In this document: piece after piece, positions 1 through 13,826 of the stretch
How positions within the stretch are numbered: the stretch's first letter is position 1
Layout: every line of letters starts with the position of its first letter
DNA from: Erythrophleum ivorense
Taxonomy: Eukaryota > Streptophyta > Magnoliopsida > Fabales > Fabaceae
Direction of reading: 5' to 3'
Assembly (NCBI GenBank): GCA_026724425.1
Contig: JAIUCV010000345.1
Location: 806,001 to 870,000 of the forward strand
Length of the DNA: 64,000 nt
Program-made: the position numbers and the translations under genes
The notes under the pieces: generated by a model
The model's input: only the letters and a program-made list of their open reading frames with translations
What the model was told of the DNA's origin: nothing
Database searches by the model: none

Positions 1-776
1 GGAAAGAGCATGAAAGAAACAGGAATTTCAATACTATTGGGGCCAATGGCCAATATTATCCCCTTTTATCTAGCAAGTTATTTGATCAAATGCATAGTTT
101 TGTCTGAACTGATATATTAATTAAGAGATCATACCCAGAAAGTCACAGTCCTAAAGTTTTGCAGGGTGAATTTAAGATATAGGAATGTTGCAGAGTTTTG
201 CTTTGCTAGGATCTTTAACTTTCTTTCTAATACTTTGCAATTGGAAGAAGATGTCTTTGTAGCAGTTGATTTCTTTATTCTTGTTTTTGTTGACTTCACA
301 GGGCTACTTATAATTTTAATTTGAACCATCATTGCTGAAACTCAGTAGTACTCTATATTGGTGCATAATTAAAGTACTAATCCACTACATCTAAAGCCCA
401 TGATTAAAACCTTTTCCTTTTGCTGCTTGTATTTTATGCATATGCTGCAAATTGACAAGTTTTCATGTCTCATTCAGATGTATATACACACACACACCCA
501 AAGAATCAGATCGCTTTCTCTGCTTTTTGGTGCTATGCACCTTCTAAAGTCAAGCACTTCCTTTCCATCTTTTAATCCTATTCATATACTTAAATTACTT
601 GTTAAGTGAAGGATTCTTCATAAGCTTCATAAGCTGTTCATAACTAGTCTATTTGTTACACAAATTGTGTAACATTTATTGCAGTCTGCTGTGATTTTGT
701 CAATGTTGCAATAAGGGCTCGTGCAATTGACTATTGGGCATGCACTATTGTTGTATGCAATTTTCTTTCTATGCAG
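1..776 (+). other. Intron (5' part outside window) of the DnaJ15-like gene
   Basis: No exon is recognisable here. The exon expected just before the one at 777 in ARG1-type genes is not present in these bases, so they are most simply the 3' part of a long intron. The stretch ends in a pyrimidine-rich tract and an AG acceptor at 775-776. Short ORFs in it look random. Confidence 0.7.
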
Positions 777-3116
777 GAAGAGAGTGAAAAGACTGGCAAG
801 GCGACATCTGCAGGAATGTATTTCTTACATTTTCAAGTGTACAGAATGGATTCAACTGTGAATGCTGTATGCAAATTATCGTCATTAGATTTCTTTTTCC
901 TCTTCCCTTTTGGTCTTTCTTGTTCGGCATATGGGGGGCTGGAAAGTGTGTTTATTTTCAGTACTTTGTTGCAGTTAGCAATGGCGAAGGATCCTGAAGC
1001 TGCCTTCTTTAAAAGGTTGGAAGGCCTTCGACCTTGTGAAGTCTCGGAACTAAAGGCTGGCACTCATATATTTGCAGTTTATGGTCTGGATAATTTATTG
1101 TTTCATAATATTTTTGCCTGCTTGGGCTAGTTTTTCATATTAACTATGTGAATATCATGTATCCTGATTCAAGGTGATATTATTCAGGAGATAACTTCTT
1201 TAAGACTGCCACTTATACGATTGAGGCACTTTGTGCAAAATCATATGAGGATACCAGCCAAAAGCTTAAGGACGTTGAGGCCAAAATTTTAACAAAAAGG
1301 AACGAGCTACGCCAATTTGAAACCGAATATAGAAAGGTTATTATTAGCTTTAGTTATTGATGGTTTAAAGTGTATTGTGGTGCTTACAAGTTGCAATATT
1401 ATTTTTCTTGTCTCTTTTTAGGCACTGGCACGCTATCAAGAAGTGACTGAAAGATACACCCAAGAAAAACAGGCAGTATGTTCTTATATCCTGAGCTACT
1501 ATTATTACTTCCTATACAATTGCATCTCTGAATATGCATACATTTGCATTCATTTTACTATCAATTTGCCTTTGGCTTAATTGATAACAGGATCAAAATT
1601 AATATATGTCTGATTGACTTGTAACAAGCCAGATTGGGTCCAATTTCTTCTTACCCTGATTTTTTTGGTCTGACAAAAAAATAACAATATTATATATAGC
1701 AATTATAGATGTACGCTTTTATGCTGAATAGGAACAACTCAGCTTCTTACCAAATTTAAGAGGGGCAGAAAACAAAACTAGAATGATGTGCACTGAAAGG
1801 GACATCCAAGGTTTGGCATTTACTGTATATTAATATGTGAAACGTTGAACTAAATAAAATATAATTCTAACCCCAAGGGGTTGGCTCAGTGGTGGTGGAG
1901 ACAAACATGTAATGCATAATTAGGTCACATGTTCAAATCCTAGTTATGCCAATTTCTTGGGGTCAAGTTGTAAGGAATTTCCTTGTGAATTCTCTAGTAG
2001 CGACGTGGATGACCTGCCTTTGATTGGACTGAGGAGTTGGATTAGTTGAAGTGCATTCAAGCTGGCCCAATCATTACTTGTCTGCAATAATGATAAAAGA
2101 TATATTATCTTCCAAAGTCAAACCATGGTGAAAGTAAAACCAATTTTCATGTAAATTTGGAGAGGCATCCTAGTATATTGTGCTGAAAATGTGTTTAAAG
2201 TTTCTCAACTGAGCGGTCATGCAATGCAACAGATAGAAATAAGCAGAGTTTCGTTGTTATGCTAGCCTGAATTGGTTTTTCTGTCACTTGCTGAGTCTGA
2301 GATACCTCTGGAAACCAGAATTGTAATGAAAGGTTATTAAAAAAAATGTTTCAGGAGTTTATTTCTGCATACAATGTATTATTTCCCATTTCCAGACATC
2401 CACAAGTCCAACTTCCCAATCAATAATTTTGTAACAAGCTCAATCTTTTTATCCTGCGGAGAGTAGTTTTGTTTTGTAGATTTTCCTCCTATCCTTCATG
2501 TTGTGGTTGTATTATTGACTGGTTGTGGGCATTATCTGATGTTCTGGCACCGTAAAATAGGAGAAAGAACACATATAAAAGAAAAGATAAGGCATGGTTC
2601 TGGGGAGGCAAGGTTGCTACATTGTGATACGTGAGAAATGTGGGACTGCCTCTAATGCAGATGCGACCATTAGATCACCTTATTCAATTATACCATTGCA
2701 TTCATTTGAATTTATGCTCTAAATTGTGAGACTATATTTTCAATGTGGGGCTTTGTAACTCCTTGTAAATCATGGTGCTTCATTAGTAGTTAAATTTGAC
2801 AAATATAATCTGATAAAACTTGTTGAGACTCTTCTTTTTATGTCTCTGACGTTGGCAAGTGTATTTTGCTATTCAGGTAGATGAGCTTCTGAAACAAAGA
2901 GATGGCATCCATTTTTCCTTCACTGTTGCCAAGCCAATCATTATTAGTGGGAATGGTAGTAATTTGAGTAATGGAAGTAGTAGCAGGAAATTTGCTGGTG
3001 AAGATTCCAAAACAGAGAGCCCTTGGGAAGATGGAGGCTCAGATGGCAAGGATAAATCAGGAAGAAAGAAATGGTTTAATCTCAATCTTAATGGTTCTGG
3101 TAAGAGAATGGTTTGA
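777..3116 (+). CDS. ARG1: DnaJ co-chaperone, ARG1 / DnaJ 15 type, C-terminal half (five exons, 5' partial)
   Basis: Exons read 777-866, 975-1083, 1188-1336, 1422-1475 and 2877-3116. All introns are GT-AG and the phases agree, giving 213 residues and a TGA stop. The product begins EESEKTGKATSAGMYFLHFQ and ends with a basic KKWFNLNL tail, both hallmarks of ARG1 (DnaJ 15), as is SELKAGTHIFAVYGDNFFKT. The second half is a long charged helix (about SYEDTSQKLK to VDELLKQRD) that should form a coiled coil, followed by a Ser/Gly/Asn-rich linker. ARG1 is about 410 residues in Arabidopsis, so the N-terminal J domain and the hydrophobic segment lie upstream of this window. The known role is in root and hypocotyl gravitropism, as a membrane-associated, cytoskeleton-linked co-chaperone. 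The paralogues ARL1 and ARL2 are less likely because of the tail. No stops or frameshifts appear in the spliced part. Confidence 0.92.
1869..2105 (+). mobile_element. tRNA-derived SINE inside the last DnaJ15 intron
   Basis: An RNA polymerase III-like promoter is visible. Box A, TGGCTCAGTGG, is at 1882-1892, and a box B-like GGTCACATGTTCAAATCC is at 1923-1940, about 30 bp later as in tRNA genes. The sequence begins ACCCCAAGGGG, a start I associate with plant tRNA-head SINEs, and continues about 160 bp beyond box B. The 3' edge is estimated from the change to AT-rich sequence. I could not find a clean target duplication, and the sequence cannot fold as a true tRNA. Confidence 0.65.
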
Positions 3117-3950
3117 GAAGTGCTTGGCTGTCTCTCTGATGTTTTGGAATATTTTTCCTGAGTTGGTTCCGCCTTGGTTGTAAATTGGTTGATGTTTATT
3201 TGCTCTTTGGCATGCATTTTTAGTATTTTCTAATAGGACAAAACTTAGGTAGAATTTTCAATTGTTTATTATCAAGTTTTTCAAGTAAAACATGATAAGT
3301 GGATATTTTTTACAGACTAACTTCATATAGTCGAGTGTTTTAAAAAAATTTTCACATGTTATGTATTTATTGAAAAATCTGAAAGCAAACATCTAACTCT
3401 TTCCAATATTCCAGTGGCCCAGTGGGGCCCATATCATCGGATTCTCGTGTAGCATTGGGAGTGTATATAATTTGTATTGTAATGATATATTTATTTGTTT
3501 TTGCATCAAAGTCTTTTTCTCCTTCCTTCCTCTTTAAGACAATCGAAGACATTGTTTTGCTATATTACTTCCTAGTGTCTTAAATATGACAACTGAGTTT
3601 GGTTTGATTTGTATGTTATATAAATTGTATGGATTATATAGAAATTCTACTGAATTTAAATTATGCAATGGTAGGGTCATATTTAGATTTGAATTCTTAA
3701 CATATAGCATCTTTAAATATCATTTCTTTTTGTCTAATATGATAAGTATTATTATATCAAGTCATGAGATACAGGCTCATTATAGCAAATCAGATTAAGT
3801 AGATCTGAACTTCTAAGAAAATAACCAAGATGAAAATGAGGTAACACACTTCAATGGAAATTGTAATGTAAAATTATACAACTAAATATTTGAAAGACAC
3901 ATGGATTCCTTCCTGAAGCCCAATTTGGTGTAACCTTCTGTTATGGATTT
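3117..3950. other. 3' UTR of DnaJ15-like gene and intergenic DNA
   Basis: The first few hundred bases after the TGA are probably 3' UTR, but no single polyadenylation signal stands out. After that I see AT-rich DNA with no gene. The small ORFs around 3367-3798 show no known motif. Confidence 0.5.
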
Positions 3951-4081
3951 AGATCCTCTTTCGCAAAGGAGAATATCCTATAAGAAAGAGAAAGGGAAAG
4001 TGTATATAAGGTCTATTAATGCGTAATCCATCCACTTTTCTTTCTCTCTTATAAGATCTTCCTTAAGAGAGAGAGGATCCT
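3951..4081. repeat. Small foldback / MITE-like element
   Basis: The two ends are imperfect inverted copies of about 45 bp. AGATCCTCTTTCGCAAAGGA at 3951 pairs with the GAGAGAGAGGATCCT end near 4081, and CCTATAAGAAAGAGAAA pairs with TTTCTCTCTTATAAG. The whole is about 130 bp and noncoding. A target duplication is not clear. Confidence 0.5.
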
Positions 4082-6717
4082 ATTCCCTCTAATATAACCC
4101 CTTAATAGTTTACATTCAAATTCTTTTGGATGATTTGTGGGTGTTAGCCTGACTGAAGTAGTCACTGTGTACTTCAACACATCAAGGGTTTGGTTGTAAA
4201 GCAAATCTTCTATTCCAACATCTTTGTTCCTATTCTTTTTTTAATTGAACTTCTATTCCAATATCTGAAAGCTTCTGTTCCACAAAGAGGAAAGTGTTAA
4301 TAGCTAAAAAGCATTACAGGGGGGAAAAAGATAAAATATTTTTTCCTATAGTTTAATAATAGTGTTATCCTAATATTATAAAAATATATATAGATTTATG
4401 TTGAAACAAAATAAAATTCTATAACTAAATCTAATGCTAGACATGACTTTGAGGGACCGCTTGTTTTCTGATGGTTAAAGGCCTAATGTTAAAATTAGCT
4501 TTAGTTGTAATCCGTTTTTCAGTTCTGAAAAGGATTCATGTATATTTTTATAATAAAAAAGAATTGTATAATTGAGTTATCTTTTAAAAGTCGGAAGACT
4601 ATAGGTGGGTTGTCTTCAAAGTTTGGTTGGACTAAATGGGCTACCCAATTTAAGTTTGGTTGTGGAAAAGAACCGCTGGGCCTCTTAATCTGGCCCACAC
4701 TTTTGCTGGCCTGGGTATAACCATTTTTTGGTAAAAGGTTTTTTGAGCGCACACATCAGTAGATTGGGTTAAACTTGTTCAACAGGATTAACTCAGTTTA
4801 ACAACTGTAATCGCTTAGTATAACCTATTAATTGACATCCTTTAATTTTTGAACATAATGCCAGGTTTGAATTGTTGAATTCACCTGAAGTGAAATTACT
4901 TCAAATTGAAGATCTTTCTGCTAACCTCGTATTACTTATTTGTAAATGAGTTGGCAATTAAATTAGAATTCACAACCCACCGTTTAAGGGAACTATGTCA
5001 GATTAAAAATGCTATAGATGGCATATGATGTAAAAAAAGAAAATTTTCTTTTTTCACTATCATTTTTGTTAAAAGTCATTTCTTCGACATTTAAAGGCAT
5101 CATATTATATGACCCAAAAATACGGTTTTAATTTTCTCATTTCTGTATTTATTTAAAGACTATCAATATTTTGCATTAATAGGCATATTTCTCATAAATT
5201 AATTGCCTGTTTTTCTATATTAAAATGATGATGGTTGGAAGGATTTCTCTTGACAGGGTTGTTTTCTTAATTTAAACCAAGATTTCGAGATCTATTATTT
5301 GTTAATGTTGTAGTATTTTACACATTTGGAAAATTGGTCATGTAACCGGACTAGACAAAAGCCACATCCGTATTTATCTATTTAATTATCTATTTAATGA
5401 TTCATATATAGTTTAAATTAAGGAAATGTAAAACAAGCTTAGACATATCATCAGTGGTACAAGAGGTTGATTCTAGTGGGTAAGGGAAAATCCAATAAGA
5501 TATAGGGACTAATTATATAATTAATTAAAAATATTGAAATCTATAAGACTTATCAAAACCATTAATAATATGAGTAAAAATGAAGCTTGCATATACGTAA
5601 AATAAAAAGTTGATCAAATGCATATCTTTGTGCATGATATAATGTTTTAATGTTTCTGAGATTTATTCCATAGTAATTAAATTTGGTTTATATCTGTAAC
5701 TTACTATCTAAAAACGATCTATATTATATAGATAAAGTAACTAATGTGGCACATATTAGCTATAACCCAATACTTATATCCATTATTTCGTTTTGTAATA
5801 TACAGCCTACCTATGTGTCCGTTATAGTTAGCCAGGCCTTACAATTAGATTCTTTAATGTCTTGTTGTAGGAGGAAAGGAAAGAAAATGGTGGATGGAGA
5901 ATTTTTTTTTTAATTTGGTTTGCATAAATTGAAAAAAAAAGGAAATAATTGGAAAAAAAAAATGTGGGACTCGCGCCATTTTTGTACTGTTTGCTATTTA
6001 TCCACCAAGTAATGAAAAGGAAGAGAAGGGAGAGAAAAAACATGCCACTGGGTTCTGTTTGCTACCGATGTTATTATCCATCAACCATGGAAATTTGCAA
6101 AATACACTCTGTGGACAGATAACAATTAAGAATTAATAAATATTTTTTGAAAATAAAAATAAAAGTAATTATAAATAAACAATAAAAAATATAACCATAA
6201 ATAAATATATACTCATATTAAAATAAATGAATAAAGATAAAATATACTAGATTTATGATAAATATGTTTAATTAGATATGAAGAATAGTAAAATAATTTG
6301 ACATTTTATTTATATGTATTTTCTTTCTTTTCTTTAATGAAACCAAATAAGTAAAAGGAAATGTTTCTTCTTTTTTTAAAATCATATCAAATAAAGTAAG
6401 AGATAACTCATTCACTTTTTGTTGTATTTTCTTTCCTTTCTCTTCTATTATTTCCTTTCTTTTTTCCCCCTTCATATGGTACCAAATAAACCATTAAGTA
6501 TCTTGCAAACAATAAAATTCAAACCTAATCCAACTGACCAAGCTTCTTTAATTATACTCTCTTGTTACTTACCCTTACGACTTGGGGCTGACTGCCCTTC
6601 AATTCCTAACCTAAGCATACACAGTGTCATGATTATCCAAAATTTCCATGTATTGGTATGAACTTTGAACCCCACCACAGAAGAGATAGTTATCTAATAT
6701 TAAGGACAATAAATTTT
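4082..6717. other. Intergenic, no gene seen
   Basis: AT-rich DNA without a recognisable gene. The stretch 6295-6500 has purine/pyrimidine-rich ends around ACCAAATAA, like the ends of the larger foldback elements at 28.9 and 55.2 kb, and may be an old MITE. The ORF of about 76 codons near 5.7-5.9 kb has no motif. Confidence 0.5.
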
Positions 6718-6850
6718 AAGAGATTGACCTAGTAGTTAAGAAAGCTAGCTTGTTCTCACTTTGATTATCGTGGGGTCAGTACCAGATCGATGTAGAAAGG
6801 ACGCCTTTAAAATTGTTAAGGAAAAGACCTCGTCTTCGTTGATACCTAAG
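6718..6850 (+). repeat. Possible tRNA-derived SINE fragment
   Basis: TGACCTAGTAGTTAAG (from about 6724) resembles box A, and GGGGTCAGTACCAGATC (6772-6788) resembles box B at tRNA-like spacing. The boundaries are guesses and the match to consensus is weak. Confidence 0.3.
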
Positions 6851-7430
6851 CTAACTTGAAAATATTTTTATTGTATAACAAATAAAAAAGGGACTAATGA
6901 AATGGAATACTATTTTAAGTTACTTAAGAAAAAATATATATGCTCTTGGTGGTGGGTTATATATATTAATTAGTGACTTAAGAAATGGAATAAAGGGAGG
7001 AGATGACTTAAGGCATACACATTAACTTGCTTTAAATACCATTTCTTGTAATCTAAACAAGCTTGTCTTGACATATTCTGAATCTAACCTATCAGTATAG
7101 TTTAGTGAGTTAGGCTATTATACATCTGCTTGGACTTTTCCCAAGAGACAAATTATGCCAGAATCGAAGGACTTAATTGCTTATCCCAAGCATTCTTTTG
7201 TTTTTGTTTTGTTGGAACAAGCACATCACATGGTTTAAGAAATGCTTTAAACCCTTTCTAGCCCCAAGTCCCATATGCATACCTAAATGTGGTTTTATTA
7301 AGGTAGATTCCTCGTTCGGTCATGGTATAATCTAATCTGATGCAGAACTGTTTTATATGTGACAGCTTAGATGCGAACAGTTTCCCTATAAACTATATTC
7401 TTCATAGATTTGTTGAGTAAAATAAAATTA
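6851..7430. other. Intergenic, nothing seen
   Basis: AT-rich sequence with no ORF, repeat or RNA gene that I can support. Confidence 0.4.
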
Positions 7431-7808
7431 TGACTGAAATCATATTTTGATCCCTCATTAAAAAAATTACTCCTAAATTCGTTCTTTTCAGAGGAAGAAA
7501 AAAATTAAATAAGCTATAGTCCTTCAAATAATCTCCAATCTAATTCCTCCGTTAATGTGTCGCCATTAAAATTAACTAAATGAGTAACCTGGACACTTTC
7601 GATGATGTGTATATAATAAGTGCTTATCTGGAATTATTTCTCACGTACTAAATCAACCATTGCACAGGTCCAATTCATTCATTCCCTCAAATTTGGTAGT
7701 AAAGCGACTAAATTTGAGATGTTATCTTACTTGAGATTCTTTTTTTAATTTAAAGGGCCAACTTGAGAATAACCCCATCAACGAAGGATCAAAATAAGAT
7801 TTTAGTCA
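7431..7808. repeat. MITE-like element with terminal inverted repeats
   Basis: The left end TGACTGAAATCATATTTTGA and the inverted right end TGACTAAAATCTTATTTTGA match at 18 of 20 positions, and the similarity continues through GATCC(C/T)TC. The 378-bp interior is noncoding. The flanks show no clear duplication, so the superfamily is uncertain. Confidence 0.55.
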
Positions 7809-8818
7809 AGAAAACTAGACTCAATGTTTTTTGGAGACATGGAACTTATTTCATGTGATCTCTTATTTTACATGTGATTGTGAAGCTCTTTTGTCAATTC
7901 CATCACACTTCACTTCGTATATTAATTCACTGGCCCTAAGCACGCTGCAATTGAAAAATAACCAAAAACCAGATAGGGAGATTATTAAAAAAATTGCTAT
8001 CATTTTAGTGAGGAATAATATATAGTTAAGTAAGTTTAATAAGATTCGATGCAGTTCCAGTCACCTCATCTAATTGTAAATGTTTCATGGCTGGCAAGTT
8101 CTTTTGTTATATATAATTATAGGGATCTGAATCGAATTTTGTCCTTTTCCTATAGGGAGACGGCAGCCAACATATGTTGTATCTATACCATGAACAGCGT
8201 CATTTCTTAGTAGAAACATTATTGAGAATCTAGTTTTAAGAATGAACTTCGCTTCCAAACCCTATCTAATTATAGAAGTTAACAGTTAAAGAATAAGAAA
8301 TAAAGCTGGAATAACCCAAAATGGATAAGTTTAAGGACAAACAAAATAACAATTAGTAGTCCAAGTTGGAATAAGTGGTGACGGGTCAATGAAGAAAACC
8401 TGAACTAGAATTTTTTTTTTTTTAATGTTCAGTCTAAATAATATTTGCTTTTAATTTAATTAATTTGAAGTTTGATTTGAGGATATTTATGCCCAGTCCC
8501 ATACCACTACTTCCTCATGAGGATATCAATACTAACCTTGCTCCACTCAAGTTATGTGGAGGTTAGTAATACTTTATATTTGTGGTTTGGGTCAAAATGC
8601 TCTTATTTTTATACTAAGATAAAATAAATATAAAGATATTTAAGTTGTTTTTTTCATAAATTTATATTTATTATGCATTAAAAAAAGTAAATAGCTTTAC
8701 ATTAATTATGTTTTTATAAAAAAAATGACTTGAATACTCTATCTTTAATTTGGTCTAAAAATAAATGTAAAAATTGCTAGCTAACCATCACAACTAGTGT
8801 AGAGGTTAGCATTTTCAA

Positions 8819-8849
<31 letters not shown>

Positions 8850-9221
8850 TAAAGTCTTGTCATGTCATATGCAGATGTTCCTAAGTATGTGATGTCTATG
8901 GGTTATATGTAATGTGGGTACATTGCATTATTTGCATAGCCGTCTAAATGTCTCTCACTTTATTAGCAAAACCACACACCTGTTTTTGTCTTATTGATTG
9001 ACCAAAATCCCTCATATATAGCTTCCCTCCTCCAAAACTCAATTCACAAGAACTTCCAAACATATGTATTTTGAACTCAGAAGAGTCACGAGGGATTTTA
9101 GAATCATTTGTTTTCTTTACATATTAATGTGGACATTGTGGACTACAATCTAGAGTTAGCTCCACGTCGGTTTAGATATATTAAATATTGTTTAATTAAT
9201 TGATTGATTGATTAATTAATT

Positions 9222-9252
<31 letters not shown>

Positions 9253-12200
9253 CTTCACATGACTTAAAGCTATAGCTTCATCTGACATCCACCAATTTGT
9301 TTATTTAAATAGGAGTGGGATTGAATTTTTAAAAAGAAGTAGGTAGTGTCACTTGGAATACATAAAGGGCCTAATTGAGTCATATAGCCACATTGTTTGG
9401 GGAGAGTGTGTGCTTTTGAATTAAAAGTGACTTGAACATATCCATAAAAAGGATTTCCAACTTGAAAACTAAGTCACATTTGGGGCTATCTTTATATCCT
9501 TTTTGGATGCTTCCAAAGTAATGGTTGGAAAAAGGAACAAAAGATGATTAGAAAGTTAATAATGGGAGAGGTTCTAATATGATAGGATCGTGTCTCTTAA
9601 TGATCTCTAATTAAATATACTTTGTGATTATTTATTGTCTCATTGGTTAAGGTTCCTTGATAAGCACAATTTGGTGGGCCATAATCGCGATTCGGGCGAT
9701 CTTATGTGATAATATCGGCATCACTTCAATCAACAACAGCTAAAGAAAGCATGGTTAACGTCCTAAAAAGTGATCTTCTCAAATTGATGGTGTAAACCAT
9801 TACAACAAGTTCTAAAAAAAATTGATGAAGAAAAAGAAAAAAAATTATACAATATTGAGAGGATTTTATGTAGATCTGATTTATACAAGATTTATAGATC
9901 AAGACAATTATAAAAAAAAAAAACATACAAGCATTCATATAATTATCAAAAGTAAATTCTATTAAATATAATACGAGTATTATTTTAGTCCTCCAAAGAT
10001 GACTGAAGTATCAATTAGTTCCCTCAAATGTCCTTTTGTTTATTTGAAAGTTTAATTTTGTTTCTATTCTATATAATATATTTGCTTCTTAAAAAATTAT
10101 GTAGTATCATTAGTTTTCTAACTTCTGAAGGATAAATTGGAACAAAATTAAATTTTTGATTTTTAAATTAATGAAAAAAGACTTTTAAAAACTAATTATT
10201 ATTAGTATTAATATTTTTGACATAATTACATATATGTTTTATCTTTATAATTAATTTATTCTATTTATGTCTGACAAATCCAATCAGCTACTTAAAACTT
10301 TTCTCACAAGTTTATTGCCAAGACAGTTGTTTATGAATCAGCAAGACTTGGAAAGTGTGAAAAGACAATTCCCCTCACCTCCCAACTTAAATTCAAGCAA
10401 AAGAGCAAGTGTTCATGTGGGGGCAGAGTGCCACCAAACCTTGCCCATGTGGTCCCAATATGTGATGGTGGGACCTACCTTCATGTTTCTTCAAACAGTG
10501 TAGAAACCAATCAAATATACCTTCCCATGTGTTTCCCTACATCAGTGGAGAAAACCTTAAGTTCATGTCTCACCATTTTCATACTCCAAAGTCCTAACCC
10601 TCTTTTCTCATTTTTTTCTTTCTCCTCTTCTTTCTTCTTCTTTTTTTGCACCTTTTTCATTCAAGACTATTAACTCAAACAGTGTTAACTAAATATGTGT
10701 TTGGCTTTCTGTTCAGTCCATTCATGTGAATGGATTGCTGAGCACAGCAGGATAGGGTTTCAAATTGGTGATGAATCGCTGAAGATAGATCTATATGTAT
10801 ATAGACCTAACTAGCATACTATTTTTTTGGGGTGGCTCAGAACTTGGAACCCTAATTTGACTGATCTGCCTACTCCATATGACAAATTTAATTGAACTAG
10901 AAAGACAAGTCACAACTTTAGGTGGATTCATGAATCAGTTATATTAGTTTGGACTGGCAATTTTATTGCACCAGATCATGGCCAGCACATGACTTTGAAA
11001 TTCATTCTCATTGACAAACCTAACCACAGAAATGATAAAGTGGAGCTTTTGAAAAGAAAATCATATAAATCATTCTTTTTGCAAGATAACAAATTAGGGA
11101 TCAAAAAAATTATTCTCCCTCTGAATAGGGTGCAGGTATAAGGACGTAATTCAGATGTAATTTTTTTTTTGAAACATTTATCATTAAGTTCTTCAATAAC
11201 AAAATGTGATATGTGTGTATGATTTTTTGCTACTCAATACTATATAATTTATTATATCAAAATATCAAATTCCACTAGATGATATATTTTTATTAAAAAA
11301 ATTTGATGACATAAAACTACGGAAACTAAAGAACAAATTTTACCGAAGTTTTATCCCGTGCGTAATTAGTAAAATGTTTACAACAACAGATATTATTGGT
11401 AAGAATCGAATTGAAGAATCTTATTTAAACCGATGAAACTCGATCTTGACAACTAAATAGGTCTTATTATCCAATATAAATCATTTAAGGGAAGCCAAAT
11501 AGCACACAAGATGAAGCCAAAAAATGGTACGATTTTTTGCTTGGCCACAACTGGTCCCAGCAATTCTCTTGCTGGATGAACTTTTTTTAACCCTTATGAA
11601 TAGGACCACACAATGTTATAGGAGATTGTCAATCTAGGGTACATATTGTTTTCCTTTCTGTGCTGGGACTGGCCCTTTGAATATCATAGTGGGATGAAAG
11701 TGGACCATGCAGCTAGCTTAACTAGCCCTGGTTTTCCAAACTCTAGCTAGCTTTCCACTGCAATAGAGAAAGATCATGAACCCAAAGAGCAAAATCATTG
11801 GATCCAGATAATAAAGCATAAAGGGATTGTTAGGTTTAAACACTTTTATGATACTAATTAATGGAGATCCTAATGTGAGTCCTAAATCAACCTGCATTAT
11901 TATGTATTTGTTTCCACCAGTAACCCCATGTTATATGGATTTAATCAATGGGACCCACCTAAAGAATTAAGATTAATTATCTATGAAATGACCTTCATAA
12001 CCCATTGCATCTTCCATGACAAGAAATGGAAAACTCTAGCAAGAAAGGTTAACTGAAAAATGCTCTTTAAAAAAATAATTAAGATGAAGAAAGCCCCAAA
12101 AACTCATACATGTCAACTGTTTAATTAGCTGCCATGATTGAGTAGATTGACCCTTTCATTTACCCATGTCACACTGTCACAGTACTAAATTATAATTACT

Positions 12201-13540
12201 ACAAACCTACAGCTAATTAATTTAATTGAATAGATTGGTCACTTGAAGGATTGTGTTAATGATGATTAATTATCAAATCTAACGGTTAAAAAAGAATGCA
12301 AACTTTCACTTCAAAGGTGATCCATATCATGGGGATTTACAAAGAGACTTTTTCTTTTTCTTACACGGGAAAACTTGACTAATTGGGAGGTAGCTTTGAA
12401 TAGAACACGCACACAAGGAAGAGGAGACAAGGTGGGTCACATTAGGAGTTGTGATGAAGACTTTGGCATTCAATTAAGGGGATCTTTCTTCTTTCTTTTT
12501 TTATTAATTATGTTAAATCCATTATGATTATTATCATTAATTATTATAATTATGCTTTTAAAGCACCCAAAAGCTCTCATTCTCTCTCGTAGTTAGTAAG
12601 ATTCGCAGAGATCTCTCCCAAAGCAAGAAAACCAATAGAGAAAATGAGATTTCAACGTCAATCACGCAAACATCCCAAAACAATTATTCATCACTATTGA
12701 CACGTAAATGGTTGGGGACCCAAACCCTAAGCTTTGTAAATACACATCTGATCATCAAGAACATTATGTAACAAAATTGATACAATAACTTTAAAATGTA
12801 ATAAAAATATATTTTGAACTTTGGATTAAATATTTAGTCTCAGCTTGAATTAATTACAAAAGATTATGTTATTATCAATTCATTCTAACATGATATATAC
12901 TAACTAGTGAAAATTATTGAAGTGAAAAAACAGTGTTTTGCAGTGAATTTTAACTATCATTCAATATGTCACTATCTATCTCCATGTCATACATAAAAAT
13001 GGCCTTTCAAACAAGCCAACTGTGAGCGAGTGTGAAGTGTATGTAACTAAAGGTACCACCCATGACCCATCTTTGTTTTCATATATAGCTTCTATATAGA
13101 CATAGGATTATAAAACTGAGGTTCTGTGTGTTAACTTTTATTGAAAAAGTTAACAAATGGCGACACTACTGTGGGAGATAAGAGGTTGGAATAATGTGAA
13201 ACAAGCGTATCCAATGAGATATGAGAGGTGAATATGATGTTGACACATGGGCCATGGAAGCAGTGATTAATAGTGGGACTGATGGTGTTAGATCTGAAGT
13301 AGCAATATAGCTGCTATTTGGACGCAAATTCTCTGGTATTCAATTTGAACAACAATTTAAACCTTTTATTTTTTTTTTAATTTCAATTATCCATTTTTTT
13401 AGTTTCATATTTTTTATTTTAAAGAAAGTAAAATACAAAATAGAGACTGTTTGTTAATTTCTACATCTAGTAAAATTAAAAGACTATTTTTATCTTATGT
13501 TTTATTTCTTGCAAAATAAATAAATAATTAATTAATTAAA
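7809..13540. other. Long intergenic stretch, no gene supported
   Basis: No protein motif, tRNA or known microRNA precursor was found. It contains an (AT)n run at 8819-8843, a (GA)n run at 9222-9250 and a pyrimidine-rich tract near 10610-10655. There is a weak hairpin pairing ACTGGTCCCAGCA (about 11550-11562) with TGCTGGGACTGGCC (from 11661). It precedes the zinc-finger gene by several kb and could hold distant regulatory DNA or a noncoding transcript, but nothing shows this directly. Confidence 0.5.
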
Positions 13541-13544
13541 ATTA

Positions 13545-13594
<50 letters not shown>

Positions 13595-13674
13595 AAAATT
13601 CACATCTACTTGGTTTAAGCAATATAGAGTCTGCGTCGTTACTTTTGTCATCTCTCTCTCTCTCTCTCTCTCTC
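13541..13674. repeat. Compound microsatellites (AAT)n and (TC)n
   Basis: About 15 AAT units at 13545-13592 are followed, after 57 bp, by about 12 TC units at 13650-13674. These are simple-sequence repeats with no coding content. Confidence 0.95.
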
Positions 13675-13826
13675 CAAGTTTTGAAACTTGGATGCTATCA
13701 TACTAAAATAAGAATAATTCTTATATACATTAAGTGTGCCACGTCATCTATGCATTCAATGATTAAGATTTATTTTGCACGTGAATCCTATTTGTATAAA
13801 TTTAATTTCAACTTTTAATTTTTTTT

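Noticed and set aside
9637..9720. tRNA or SINE signature (CTCATTGGTTAAGG ... CGATTCGGGC)
   Set aside because: Box B is too weak and no cloverleaf can be drawn.
11540..11680. Hairpin pairing ACTGGTCCCAGCA with TGCTGGGACTGGCC as a microRNA precursor
   Set aside because: Only about 13 bases pair well, the loop is about 100 nt, the arms do not extend, and no known microRNA matches.
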